Assembly: GCF_010500845.1 (NCBI RefSeq)
Contig: NZ_JAAAMI010000001.1
Coordinates: 496,001-560,000 of the forward strand
Direction: 5' to 3'
Length of the DNA stretch: 64,000 nucleotides
From: Flagellimonas sediminis
Lineage (GTDB): Bacteria > Bacteroidota > Bacteroidia > Flavobacteriales > Flavobacteriaceae
In this document: piece by piece, positions 55,347-63,009 of the stretch
How the letters are laid out: every line of letters begins with the position of its first letter
Position numbering within the stretch: the stretch's first letter is position 1
Position numbers and translations under genes: made by a program
Notes under the pieces: model-generated
Told to the model about the DNA's origin: nothing
Database searches by the model: none
What the model saw: the letters and a program-made list of their open reading frames with translations, nothing else

Positions 55347-55376
55347 CAAAAGTAGCAAAAGATAGGATGATTTCAA
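55347..55376 (-). promoter_or_regulatory. Promoter of the DUF6341 gene, full Bacteroidota consensus
   Basis: On the minus strand: TTG (55376-55374), a spacer of 19 bases, then TACTTTTG (55354-55347), 19 bases before the ATG at 55327. This is the best consensus match in the window. The -33 part lies inside the first codons of the divergent DUF6427 gene. Confidence 0.65.
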
Positions 55377-56299
55377 GCTTTTTCGGAAAAACAAAACCCA
55401 TTGTCCATTTTGTCCTTGTCCTTTTATTGCTCCTTTTTTATTTCGGTAGGATCGTTTTCTCCCATGACGGCACCGAATTTTTGAAGGATTTTCCAATGGA
55501 ACTTCTTGCATTTGGGGTGCTCACCCTGTTCGTTGTCATTATGAACCAAATCGTTAGGTCTGAAAAGATAACGGACTTCAATTCCTACGCCGAGCTCTTT
55601 TTTGTATTTTTCGCAATCGCTTTTTCCGAAGAGTTTGAACAGAAAAATGCCATTTTCACTAATTTGTTCCTGCTGCTGGCCCTTTGGCGCTTGCTCTCCA
55701 TCAAATCCATCAAAAACGTAAAGCACAAGATTTTTGATGCTTCTCTTTTGATCGCGTTGGCCAGTTTGTTCTATGATTGGGCACTGGTGTTCTTGGTACT
55801 GGTCTTCGTGGTAATCAATGTGTATGATCGTACAACCCTTAAAAACTGGCTGGTTCCCTTTTTAGGGGTGGCCACTATTTTTGTTTTAACGTTTACCACC
55901 CTCAAAGTCACTGATTCGCTTGATTTTTTTCAGGAACACTATCAGTTTTCAGTTAGTTTTTTGGAGGCCTACTCCTTTCTACAGGTTTTGAACGTAAAGG
56001 CACTGGTGTATTTTATTTTGATGGTTGTTATTGCCATTTTGGTCTTTCTGCGAATGCGTAGTGTGGGCGGGGGAAAGCTGTTGCACTTAAGGATTTTGTT
56101 TTTGGCGCTGGCTTTTGGGGTTCTTATTACCTTGGTCACGCCAGAGGACGAATCCCCGGTGGTCATCACTTTTTTTCCGGCGGCCATTTTCATGACCAAT
56201 TACTTTGAGGCCATCAAGAGAACCAAAATTCAAGAGGCGATATTGATCCTTAGCATGCTGTTATCGTTCCTGCTTTTTGCCTTGGAGCTTAATCGTTAA
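55367..56299 (+). CDS. DUF6427-like multi-pass membrane protein
   Basis: 310 residues with about nine hydrophobic segments and short loops. MISSFFGKTKPIVHF at the start and the terminal EAIKRTKIQEAIL stretch match my memory of flavobacterial DUF6427. The function is unknown. Downstream DUF4254 (36 bases) and GT9 genes on the same strand form a run likely concerned with the envelope or lipopolysaccharide. Confidence 0.8.
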   Translation: MISSFFGKTKPIVHFVLVLLLLLFYFGRIVFSHDGTEFLKDFPMELLAFGVLTLFVVIMNQIVRSEKITDFNSYAELFFVFFAIAFSEEFEQKNAIFTNLFLLLALWRLLSIKSIKNVKHKIFDASLLIALASLFYDWALVFLVLVFVVINVYDRTTLKNWLVPFLGVATIFVLTFTTLKVTDSLDFFQEHYQFSVSFLEAYSFLQVLNVKALVYFILMVVIAILVFLRMRSVGGGKLLHLRILFLALAFGVLITLVTPEDESPVVITFFPAAIFMTNYFEAIKRTKIQEAILILSMLLSFLLFALELNR

Positions 56300-56335
56300 G
56301 CCATAAAGCAATATCTTTGACGAAATTTCAACACC

Positions 56336-56941
56336 ATGTTCAGCGACTTTGCTTTTGGCATATTCCAGAAAAGTATCGACACCTACCACATTAAAGATGA
56401 TGTGTACCAAGCATTTTCCAATCCTTATCCAAAGGATAAGATTGAGCATCTTTTGTACCGAAAGAACTGGATAGATACCGTACAATGGCATTACGAGGAT
56501 ATCATCCGTGACCCGGCCATAAACCCTGTAGATGCCTTGGACCTGAAACGCAAAATAGACGCCAGCAACCAAGACCGAACGGATTTAGTGGAATATATCG
56601 ACAGCTATTTCCTTCAAAAATACCAATCGGTACAAGTCAATGAAAATGCCACCATCAATACGGAAAGTCCGGCGTGGGCCATTGACCGACTCTCTATTTT
56701 GGCCTTGAAAATTTATCACATGCAAGAAGAGGTGAACCGCACCGATGCTTCAGCAGATCACATTAAAAAATGCAGTGATAAACTGGCCGTGTTGTTGGAA
56801 CAGAAAAAAGATCTATCAACCGCCATTGACCAATTATTGGCCGATATCGAAGCGGGCAACAAGTACATGAAGGTCTACAAACAGATGAAAATGTACAACG
56901 ACGAGGAACTAAACCCAGTGCTCCGTGGACAAAAAGGGTAG
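56336..56941 (+). CDS. DUF4254 family protein
   Basis: 201 residues, soluble and mostly helical. NWIDTVQWHYEDIIRDP and QDRTDLVEYID early and SPAWAIDRLSILALKIYHM later are the blocks I recognise from Bacteroidota DUF4254. In this phylum it regularly lies directly before a GT9 heptosyltransferase-type gene, as here, where it overlaps by 17 bases. An accessory role in lipopolysaccharide core synthesis is inferred from that link only. Confidence 0.88.
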   Translation: MFSDFAFGIFQKSIDTYHIKDDVYQAFSNPYPKDKIEHLLYRKNWIDTVQWHYEDIIRDPAINPVDALDLKRKIDASNQDRTDLVEYIDSYFLQKYQSVQVNENATINTESPAWAIDRLSILALKIYHMQEEVNRTDASADHIKKCSDKLAVLLEQKKDLSTAIDQLLADIEAGNKYMKVYKQMKMYNDEELNPVLRGQKG

Positions 56942-57974
56942 CAACCCCCATTTGTTGGTCATCCGCTTATCTGCCATGGGCGATGTGGCGATGACAGTTC
57001 CGGTTATTGGTACGTTGCTAGAAAAATACCCAAATCTTCACGTAACAGTATTGACCAAGCGACCCTTCTTGCCCATTTTTGAAGGTTTGGAACGCGTAAA
57101 TGTCTTGGAAGCCGACGTGAAAAAGCGACACAAAAGCCTGATGGGACTGTGGCGACTCTATCAGGAATTAAAACCGTATCATTTTACTGCCGTTGCCGAT
57201 CTTCATAACGTATTACGAAGCCGGATTTTGAAAAAGTATTTTACCACCAGCGGGGTTCCCTTTGTCCAACTCGATAAGGGGAGAAGCGAAAAGAAAGCAT
57301 TGACCCGAGCCAAAAACAAGGAATTTAGGCCACTGAAGACGACAGTGGAACGTTATGCCGATGTTTTTGCACAATTGGGATTCCCTATAGAAGTGTCCGT
57401 TGCCCAGCCGCTGGCACGCTTGCCACTTTCCGAAAAAATCTTGGATTTGGTCCATCAGGATACCAAAAAGTGGGTGGGCATTGCCCCTTTTGCAGCCCAT
57501 TCTGGGAAGATGTACCCGTTGTTTTTGATGGAAAAAGTCATCAAGACCCTTTCCGATACCGATAAGTATAAAATTTTGTTGTTCGGAGGTGGGGAAAATG
57601 AGGTGCAGCAGTTGGAAAGGCTATCAGCCGAATATGCCAACACCCAATGTATGGCCGGAAAACTGACTTTATCCGAAGAATTGCAACTGATTTCCAATTT
57701 GGATGTAATGCTATCCATGGACAGTGGCAATGCCCACTTGGCGGCCAATTATGGCATTCCTGTGGTCACGCTTTGGGGCGTTACGCATCCGTATGCAGGG
57801 TTTTACCCCTTTCATCAATCCATGGAAAATGCATTGCTGGCCGATCGGGAGCAGTATCCCTTGATCCCCACTTCGGTGTATGGGAACAAAGTACCCAAAG
57901 GGTACGAAAATGTCATGGAAACGATAGATCCCCAACAGGTGGTGGACCGACTTTTGAAAATTTTGGAAGCTTAG
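56925..57974 (+). CDS. Glycosyltransferase family 9 (heptosyltransferase-like)
   Basis: 349 residues, GT-B fold. HLLVIRLSAMGDVAMTVPVI is the GT9 N-terminal motif. WVGIAPFAAHSGKMYP is the nucleotide-sugar side, and MLSMDSGNAHLAANYGIPVVTLWG is the C-terminal signature. The protein probably extends the lipopolysaccharide core on the inner leaflet. Overlaps DUF4254 by 17 bases and, convergently, the TetR gene by 4 bases. Confidence 0.92.
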   Translation: MDKKGSNPHLLVIRLSAMGDVAMTVPVIGTLLEKYPNLHVTVLTKRPFLPIFEGLERVNVLEADVKKRHKSLMGLWRLYQELKPYHFTAVADLHNVLRSRILKKYFTTSGVPFVQLDKGRSEKKALTRAKNKEFRPLKTTVERYADVFAQLGFPIEVSVAQPLARLPLSEKILDLVHQDTKKWVGIAPFAAHSGKMYPLFLMEKVIKTLSDTDKYKILLFGGGENEVQQLERLSAEYANTQCMAGKLTLSEELQLISNLDVMLSMDSGNAHLAANYGIPVVTLWGVTHPYAGFYPFHQSMENALLADREQYPLIPTSVYGNKVPKGYENVMETIDPQQVVDRLLKILEA

Positions 57975-58588
57975 GCCATCACAGGCTGTGGCTCCAAGGA
58001 CTTAAAGTAGTGCTTCAACTGCTGCACGTATTGGTATTTCAACTGGCGGTTGCTACTGTCCATCATCAATGAACGCATACCCAAATAAGAAGCAATGATA
58101 TAGGTGGCCACACCCTCACAATCCACGTGGCGGGCAATGTATCCATCCAACTTGCCTTTTTTAAGCACGGAAACCAAGTTTACCTCCCAAACATTCAGAA
58201 TGTCCTTTAAATACCCACTGATTTCCTCGTTGCGCTTGTTGAACTCCGTTAAAAAGTCGTTCAGCATGAAGCCGTAGGCCATTTCATTTTTCTTACCGGG
58301 CTCCAAAGCGTTTTCCAGACTGTCCACAATAATGGGCAACGGGTTTTCCTCGGTGTTCAACGGCTCGATCAATAGGGCATATACCTTTTGTACGATAAGG
58401 TTCTGCACAATACTGATAAAGTAATCTTCCTTCGATTTAAAATGATGGTAAAAGGCGCCTTTGGAGAGCGACAGTTGGGTTAGGATATCGTCCAGGCTGG
58501 TATTGTAGTAGCCTTTCTCGTTGAAGATTTCGAGGCCCTTGCCACACAAACGGTGCATGGTCTCCCTGCTTTTAAGAGTGGTTTCCAT
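57971..58588 (-). CDS. TetR/AcrR family transcriptional regulator
   Basis: 205 residues. The N-terminal TetR helix-turn-helix (about 8-55) reads IFNEKGYYNTSLDDILTQLSLSKGAFYHHFKSKEDYF. The helical ligand-binding C-terminal domain has a single pocket-like region and one Cys in the middle (HVDCEGVAT). A matching palindrome ACCGAC-N6-GTCGGT is at 58729-58746 upstream of this gene, and another is upstream of the arsenosugar operon. Autoregulation plus control of arsS is therefore inferred. Confidence 0.9.
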   Translation of the reverse strand: METTLKSRETMHRLCGKGLEIFNEKGYYNTSLDDILTQLSLSKGAFYHHFKSKEDYFISIVQNLIVQKVYALLIEPLNTEENPLPIIVDSLENALEPGKKNEMAYGFMLNDFLTEFNKRNEEISGYLKDILNVWEVNLVSVLKKGKLDGYIARHVDCEGVATYIIASYLGMRSLMMDSSNRQLKYQYVQQLKHYFKSLEPQPVMA

Positions 58589-58895
58589 AAGATTTGGGTT
58601 TTAGACCGTTGAGTCTGTGACAAAGATTTGGCAGAAACCGACCAACCCAAACAATTCAAGATGTAGTTGCCTTAAAAATCGGTGAAAGGATAAAAAACCG
58701 ACCAAATACCGAAAATAGAAAAATCCGAACCGACTTGCGGGTCGGTCAAGTGAAATGATTGAATCGTTAAATAACATCCAGAAGGAATCAGTTGGTCAAG
58801 ACATTTAAAGTAAAAAAACCCTAACTTCACTTATCGGCCGATCTAATTCATTAAAAACGAATCATAGCCAAAGATCGTTGTGCTTAATTTCTCAA
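58589..58895. other. Regulatory region between TetR gene and HEAT-like gene
   Basis: This 307-base gap holds the operator at 58729-58746, two extra ACCGAC half sites (58637-58642 and 58697-58702), and the left end of a repeat-bounded unit (58828-58877). No further ORF is supported. Confidence 0.6.
58729..58746. promoter_or_regulatory. Putative TetR operator upstream of its own gene
   Basis: ACCGACTTGCGGGTCGGT: perfect 6-bp arms ACCGAC / GTCGGT with 6 bases between, the same layout as the palindrome at 61341-61358. Confidence 0.65.
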
Positions 58896-59561
58896 ATGCG
58901 AAACCGAAATATTGAAAATTTAGTAAGTGAAATTATTCCTCCAGACACACGAGAGGAAAGGGATGCATTTACTAATGATAAAATTATTTCAGAATTAACT
59001 GTTGAGGAATTTTTAGCGGTTGAAAAAAGATTAATTCAAGAACTGGACAAAAAAGACGACCTTCTAATTGCGCAAACATTGGTCAAGATGGAGTCCGAAA
59101 ATGCTTTGCCCACTCTTTTGAAACGACTGGAATTGAAAAAATCTCCTTTTGAAAAAATCACTTTGGCAGGACTTATAAATGACCTGAAAAAAGGAGATCC
59201 TGAAATGGAAAAAATAGCTTTTGAAGAATTTGAAAAATTGGAATTCATTTATGCTGTGCAAGGTGGGATTTTTATGGATTTGATAAAGTTCAACAGTCCG
59301 AGAATAAATAAACGGATTGAAGAATTTGTTGACCACAAATTTGACTTGGTGGCTCATCACGCAAAAATGGTGTTGAATCATAATGGATATGCCGACTCAT
59401 ATGACAGGAAATCAAATGAAAGAAAGTGGTGGGAATTTTGGAAATAAAAACTAAGCACAACACTGGCTATAATTCATTGTGGCGGATTTCCTCAAACGAA
59501 AATCCTTACCTTTAACAAAGGCCCGATTCCGCTCGGAATCATAGCCAAAGACCGATAAGTG
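58828..59561. mobile_element. Cassette-like unit bounded by 10-bp inverted repeats
   Basis: Ends are CACTTATCGG (58828-58837) and CCGATAAGTG (59552-59561), an exact inverted pair. Just inside lie direct repeats: TAATTCATT (58844-58852, 59470-59478) and GAATCATAGCCAAAGAyCG (58859-58877, 59536-59554, one mismatch). One small gene sits between. No transposase is present. It may be a non-autonomous mobile unit or a gene cassette. Confidence 0.5.
58896..59447 (+). CDS. Hypothetical HEAT-like helical protein
   Basis: 183 residues from ATG 58896 (MRNRNIENLVSEIIPPDTRE); an in-frame TTG at 58878 lies inside a repeat and is unlikely. It consists of paired helices of about 35-40 residues (DDLLIAQTLVKMESENALPTLLKRLE, KITLAGLINDLKKGDPEMEK), suggesting HEAT/ARM-type repeats, and ends with a Trp-rich tail KWWEFWK. 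I do not recognise a named family. It is the only gene of the repeat-bounded unit, lower in GC than the arsS genes beside it, consistent with recent arrival. Confidence 0.7.
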   Translation: MRNRNIENLVSEIIPPDTREERDAFTNDKIISELTVEEFLAVEKRLIQELDKKDDLLIAQTLVKMESENALPTLLKRLELKKSPFEKITLAGLINDLKKGDPEMEKIAFEEFEKLEFIYAVQGGIFMDLIKFNSPRINKRIEEFVDHKFDLVAHHAKMVLNHNGYADSYDRKSNERKWWEFWK

Positions 59562-59562
59562 C
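59455..59562. repeat. Structured repeat element after the HEAT-like gene
   Basis: An outer pairing GGCTATAATTC (59465-59475) with GAATCATAGCC (59536-59546), 10 of 11 pairs, encloses two small hairpins: GGATTT/AAATCC (59484-59505) and CCTTT/AAAGG (59509-59521). GATTCCG/CGGAATC (59525-59540) could form instead of part of the outer stem. A shortened copy lies upstream of the gene. Confidence 0.55.
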
Positions 59563-59586
59563 AATTTCCGAATTTCTTTCCAAAAA

Positions 59587-60675
59587 CTAAGCCACCGTTC
59601 CCTGGCAACTACTGCCCGCACCGGCGGTACAGCCATAACAGTGTTGGGAGATCACAATGTTTCGGTCGTTCAACACCTCTTCATTATAATCCTTAATATG
59701 CTTAACCTTACTGGCGACTTTTAGGTCGAGCATTTGGTTAAAGTCGCAATCGTACAGCCACCCGTCCCAACTCACCGAAATGGTGTTGGTGCACATCACA
59801 TTGGCCACTGCAGATGGGTTAAAGGCCTCCACCAGGGAATACATATAGTCCTCATAATTGTCCGAGGCCAACAGATAATCCAAAAACCGGGAAATAGGCA
59901 GGTTGGTAATGGCAAAAAGGTTATGAAAGTCAATATCAAAATCCTCTTTCAGGGCTTTTTTAAAATCGTGCTCCAAAGCCGTCTGGTCGCCGGGCAAAAA
60001 GGCCCCGGAGGGGTTGTATACCAAGTCCAATCGTAAATCACTGTCGGGCATGCCATAGCCCACTTTGTTGAGGGCCTGCAATGCTTGTATGGACTTGTCA
60101 AAAACGCCATCGCCCCGTTGCTTGTCCGTTTTGTTTCGGGTGTAGTGCGGCATGGAGGAAACCACATGCACATTGTGTTTTTTAAAGAAATCCGGTAGGT
60201 CGTGGTATTTTTTGTTCGCCAAAATAATGGTGAGGTTGGAACGCACGATAAAATCCTGGATGCCCGCCTTGGAGGCTTCTTCCACAAACCACCTAAAATC
60301 GGGGTTCATTTCGGGTGCCCCCCCGGTAAGGTCCAAAGTATGTGCCCCAGTATTCCGGATGACTTCCAAACACTGCTCCATGGTTTCACGCGTCATGATC
60401 TCTTTGCGGTCCGGACCTGCATCCACATGGCAATGTTCGCATACTTGGTTGCACATGTACCCTACATTGATTTGAAGGATCTCCAATTTCTTGGGTTTTA
60501 GCGGAAACTGTCCTGTTTGGGCGATCTTGTCCTTAAAATAGGGAAGTTCCCCATCGGCAAACAGGTCCCCGTTCAGGATATCCATCTGCCTGTGGGTATC
60601 GGCCAGTTCGTTATGCCGTGCCTTCAAGGATTTTTTAGCGGCGTTCTTTATCTCCGTCAATATGCTTTGCTCCAT
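59587..60675 (-). CDS. arsS: Arsenosugar biosynthesis radical SAM protein ArsS
   Basis: 362 residues. The radical SAM cluster motif is CNQVCEHCHVDAGP (Cx3Cx2C, about residues 74-87). LDLTGGAPEMNP and the conserved SSMPHYTRNKTDKQRGDGVF follow. The C-terminal DUF3641-type part has VSWDGWLYDCDFNQML and a terminal cysteine set CYGCTAGAGSSCQG. Family knowledge: joins dimethylarsinous species to a 5'-deoxyadenosyl group, giving the arsenosugar precursor. ArsM, the methyltransferase that supplies the substrate, is not in the window. It lies 101 bases after the AhpD-like gene, same strand, probably one operon. Confidence 0.9.
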   Translation of the reverse strand: MEQSILTEIKNAAKKSLKARHNELADTHRQMDILNGDLFADGELPYFKDKIAQTGQFPLKPKKLEILQINVGYMCNQVCEHCHVDAGPDRKEIMTRETMEQCLEVIRNTGAHTLDLTGGAPEMNPDFRWFVEEASKAGIQDFIVRSNLTIILANKKYHDLPDFFKKHNVHVVSSMPHYTRNKTDKQRGDGVFDKSIQALQALNKVGYGMPDSDLRLDLVYNPSGAFLPGDQTALEHDFKKALKEDFDIDFHNLFAITNLPISRFLDYLLASDNYEDYMYSLVEAFNPSAVANVMCTNTISVSWDGWLYDCDFNQMLDLKVASKVKHIKDYNEEVLNDRNIVISQHCYGCTAGAGSSCQGTVA

Positions 60676-60776
60676 TTTAATCTTACAATCACAATTGATT
60701 TATTACTTCCATGTATTGCTTCCTCTGAAATCCAACCGCGAAGCGGTCCAATGTCCAAAAACGAAGTGCGTCCAAA

Positions 60777-61112
60777 TCACATGGAAAGTTTGTTGTACTT
60801 GTTCATCATCATGACCCCGTGTACCAACGTGGCTCCGCTTTCTATGGCGGCACCGGCGTGTACGGCCTCCATCATTTCCTCTTTGGTAATGCCCCGTTGC
60901 AATCCGTCCTTCGTATAGGCATCAATGCAATAGGGACATTTCACGACGTGGGCCACGGCCAAGGCGATCAAGGATTTTTCACGGGCGCTTAGGGCGCCTT
61001 CCTCAAAAACCTTTCCGTAGTAATCAAAAAACTTTTTCCCAAGCTCCTCGCTCCACTCGGTAATGTTTCCAAATTTTCTTAGGTCTGCTGGGTCGTAATA
61101 TGAATTGGCCAT
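60777..61112 (-). CDS. Arsenosugar-associated carboxymuconolactone decarboxylase/AhpD-like protein
   Basis: 111 residues. EEGALSAREKSLIALAVAHVVKCPYCIDAYTKDGLQ contains the AhpD CxxC redox pair (CPYC) and the downstream His-type region (EEMMEAVHAGAAIESGATLVHG). The N-terminus MANSYYDPADLRKFGNITEW is the form I know from genes next to arsS. Its exact role is not established; a peroxidase-like or arsenic-thiol step is assumed in the literature naming. First gene of the arsS operon, with TetR-type palindromes upstream. Confidence 0.88.
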   Translation of the reverse strand: MANSYYDPADLRKFGNITEWSEELGKKFFDYYGKVFEEGALSAREKSLIALAVAHVVKCPYCIDAYTKDGLQRGITKEEMMEAVHAGAAIESGATLVHGVMMMNKYNKLSM

Positions 61113-61236
61113 AATTGCTTCTTTTGTGGTAAAAACCGTTTCGTGTTCCTAAACTACGACAATTATCACTATGGATTTTGGTCGAAAGGACATGGTGAAG
61201 ATTACATTTTTTGTGCTGGAAAACAAAATTTGTGCA

Positions 61237-61254
61237 ACAGACCGCTGGGTCGGT
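61237..61254. promoter_or_regulatory. Second, imperfect TetR operator-like site
   Basis: ACAGACCGCTGGGTCGGT fits ACCGAC-N6-GTCGGT with one mismatch in the left arm. It lies 125 bases upstream of the AhpD-like start. Confidence 0.45.
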
Positions 61255-61339
61255 TTTGATTATGAAGGGGTTACGAAAACGTCGATATGAAAAAGAAAAG
61301 GATCGGTAAACGTTTGTTTTTGAGCAGGATCAGCTCTAA

Positions 61340-61359
61340 AACCGACCGATCGGTCGGTT
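61340..61359. promoter_or_regulatory. Putative TetR operator upstream of arsS operon
   Basis: AACCGACCGATCGGTCGGTT is a perfect 20-base palindrome with the arms ACCGAC / GTCGGT and spacing of the site before the tetR gene. It lies 227 bases from the AhpD-like start and beyond the fasciclin gene's terminator. Confidence 0.65.
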
Positions 61360-61380
61360 ACCCTCATGATTTTAAAATGG

Positions 61381-61407
61381 AAAAGGGCGGTTTTTGACCG
61401 CCCTTTT
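61381..61407 (-). terminator. Terminator of the fasciclin gene
   Basis: Stem AAAAGGGCGGT / ACCGCCCTTTT with a 5-base loop, 22 bases past the stop on the minus strand. Confidence 0.82.
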
Positions 61408-61429
61408 CATTCATCTTTTGGCAATTTAG

Positions 61430-61987
61430 CTATGCAGAGGGTAATACCACGGTATCAATAACGTGAATCACCCCGTTGGATTGGTTCACATCGGCAATGG
61501 TCACTGTAGCAACATGCCCAGAGCCATCTTTGATTTCTATTTTGTTACCATCCATCATAGCGGTAAGGGTGTCCCCGTTTACGGTGATCAGCGTGGCCAT
61601 CCCTTTTCCTTTTTTGATCAGTTTCATCAAATCTTTTGAGGTATACTTGCCGGCAACCACATGGTAGGTAAGCACCGCTTGCAATTTTGATTTGTTCTCA
61701 GGCATCAATAAGGTGTTCACGGTGCCTTCGGGAAGCTTTTCAAAAGCACTATTGGTAGGGGCAAATACGGTAAAAGGTCCGTCTCCTTGCAAAGTTTCCA
61801 CCAATCCGGCCGCTTTAACCGCTGCTACCAACGTAGTATGGTCTTTTGAGTTCACCGCATTGGAAACAATGTCCTTTTTAGGGTACATGGGAGCACCACC
61901 GACCATTTTTACTTGGCCGAACCCGTTAGTAGCAACCATGAAGGCTGTTAGGAATAGAATAAACGTCAACGATTTAAAACTTTTCAT
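61430..61987 (-). CDS. Secreted fasciclin (FAS1) domain protein
   Basis: 185 residues from ATG 61987 (MKSFKSLTFILFLTAFMVA, signal peptide ending near NGFGQ). The frame stays open upstream to 62188, but those 67 codons precede the signal peptide and are not convincing. A single FAS1 domain covers about 45-183. Its motifs are LVAAVKAAGLVETLQGDGPFTVFAPTNSAF (H1) and VLTYHVVAG, with the ending SNGVIHVIDTVVLP (H2). FAS1 proteins take part in surface adhesion; the partner is unknown. It is followed by a strong terminator. Confidence 0.9.
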   Translation of the reverse strand: MKSFKSLTFILFLTAFMVATNGFGQVKMVGGAPMYPKKDIVSNAVNSKDHTTLVAAVKAAGLVETLQGDGPFTVFAPTNSAFEKLPEGTVNTLLMPENKSKLQAVLTYHVVAGKYTSKDLMKLIKKGKGMATLITVNGDTLTAMMDGNKIEIKDGSGHVATVTIADVNQSNGVIHVIDTVVLPSA

Positions 61988-62226
61988 AAGAATTGATTTT
62001 TTGATTTTAATAATAGATTCTGGATTCATCTGATTTTCTTTTTGTAAAGCTTTACAGCATTTCATGATATTTGATTTTGGGGTTACAACATCACTTACGG
62101 AGTTTTGGTGAACAGGGTTTGGTTTTTGAAAAGATTGATGATTTTTTAATCGAATAGTAATGGTAGTTCGGGCCACGGAAGGGAGCAATAATGTACCTTT
62201 ACAAGATTTGATATACCTTTTGTAAA

Positions 62227-63009
62227 ATGCTCACTGATAAATCGATAGGACTTGTACTATCTGGAGGAGGCGTTCGCGGCATGGCCCATATCGGGTTGAT
62301 CAAGGCCATGAGGGAACACGGAGTGGATGCCCAAATGGTGGCCGGAACCAGTATTGGGGCATTGGTGGGAGCGTTGTACGCCAATGACAACACGGTGGAT
62401 GAAATGCTCACTTTTTTCAAGGAGACCCCAATCTTTCAATATAGCTTTTTCACCATCAACAAACCGGGATTTATAGATACCGAACGGTATGCATCTATTT
62501 TCAAGAGCTATTTTCCCCACAATTCCTTTGAAAGCTTGAAAAAGCCCTTGTTCATAGCAGCTACGGATTTATTGAGTGGGAAGGAAACCATGTTCCATTC
62601 GGGTCAACTCATTAAACCACTATTGGCATCTGCAGCTTTGCCACCTGTTTTTAGTCCGGTTGATATTGATGGTATTTTGTATGCCGATGGAGGCATTATG
62701 AACAACTTTCCAAAGGAATATCTGGAAGAACGGACAGGGTTCATTATAGGAAGCAATGTGTCCATCACGGTGCCCATGCAGAAAAAAGATCTTCGGAATT
62801 CCATTCAATTAACGGGACGGGTGACCAGTTTAATGATCCATGCCTCCAATGATGAGAAATTGCATGAATGCGACCTGTACATTGAACCCAAGGAATTGGA
62901 TAAGATTGGGGTGTTGGACAAAAAAGGCATTGAAAATGCTTTCATCATCGGTTATGACCATGGCAGCCGGGCCATGGAAAAAATCGTGCAAAAGCCAGCA
63001 AATTCCTAA
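62227..63009 (+). CDS. Patatin-like phospholipase (RssA-type)
   Basis: 260 residues. The oxyanion hole GGGVRGMAHIGLIKAM is at about 13-28, the nucleophile elbow GTSIGA at about 41-46 (Ser of GxSxG), and the catalytic Asp in YADGGIMNNFP at about 157-167. A Ser-Asp dyad lipid hydrolase, no signal peptide, so cytoplasmic or membrane-peripheral. Divergent from the fasciclin gene; its stop overlaps the convergent reductase gene by 4 bases. Confidence 0.92.
   Translation: MLTDKSIGLVLSGGGVRGMAHIGLIKAMREHGVDAQMVAGTSIGALVGALYANDNTVDEMLTFFKETPIFQYSFFTINKPGFIDTERYASIFKSYFPHNSFESLKKPLFIAATDLLSGKETMFHSGQLIKPLLASAALPPVFSPVDIDGILYADGGIMNNFPKEYLEERTGFIIGSNVSITVPMQKKDLRNSIQLTGRVTSLMIHASNDEKLHECDLYIEPKELDKIGVLDKKGIENAFIIGYDHGSRAMEKIVQKPANS

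Larger units (their letters stand above)
61113..61429. other. Regulatory region upstream of the arsS operon
   Basis: The 317-base gap contains the perfect palindrome 61340-61359, a one-mismatch copy at 61237-61254, and the terminator of the fasciclin gene (61381-61407). No exact TAnnTTTG box for the arsS operon was found and no ORF is supported. Confidence 0.6.

Noticed and set aside
59451..59636. 61-codon minus-strand frame next to arsS
   Set aside because: It lies over the structured repeat and the arsS 3' end in another frame; no protein-like pattern.
61988..62188. 67-codon upstream extension of the fasciclin gene
   Set aside because: It precedes a complete signal peptide, so the real start is 61987.
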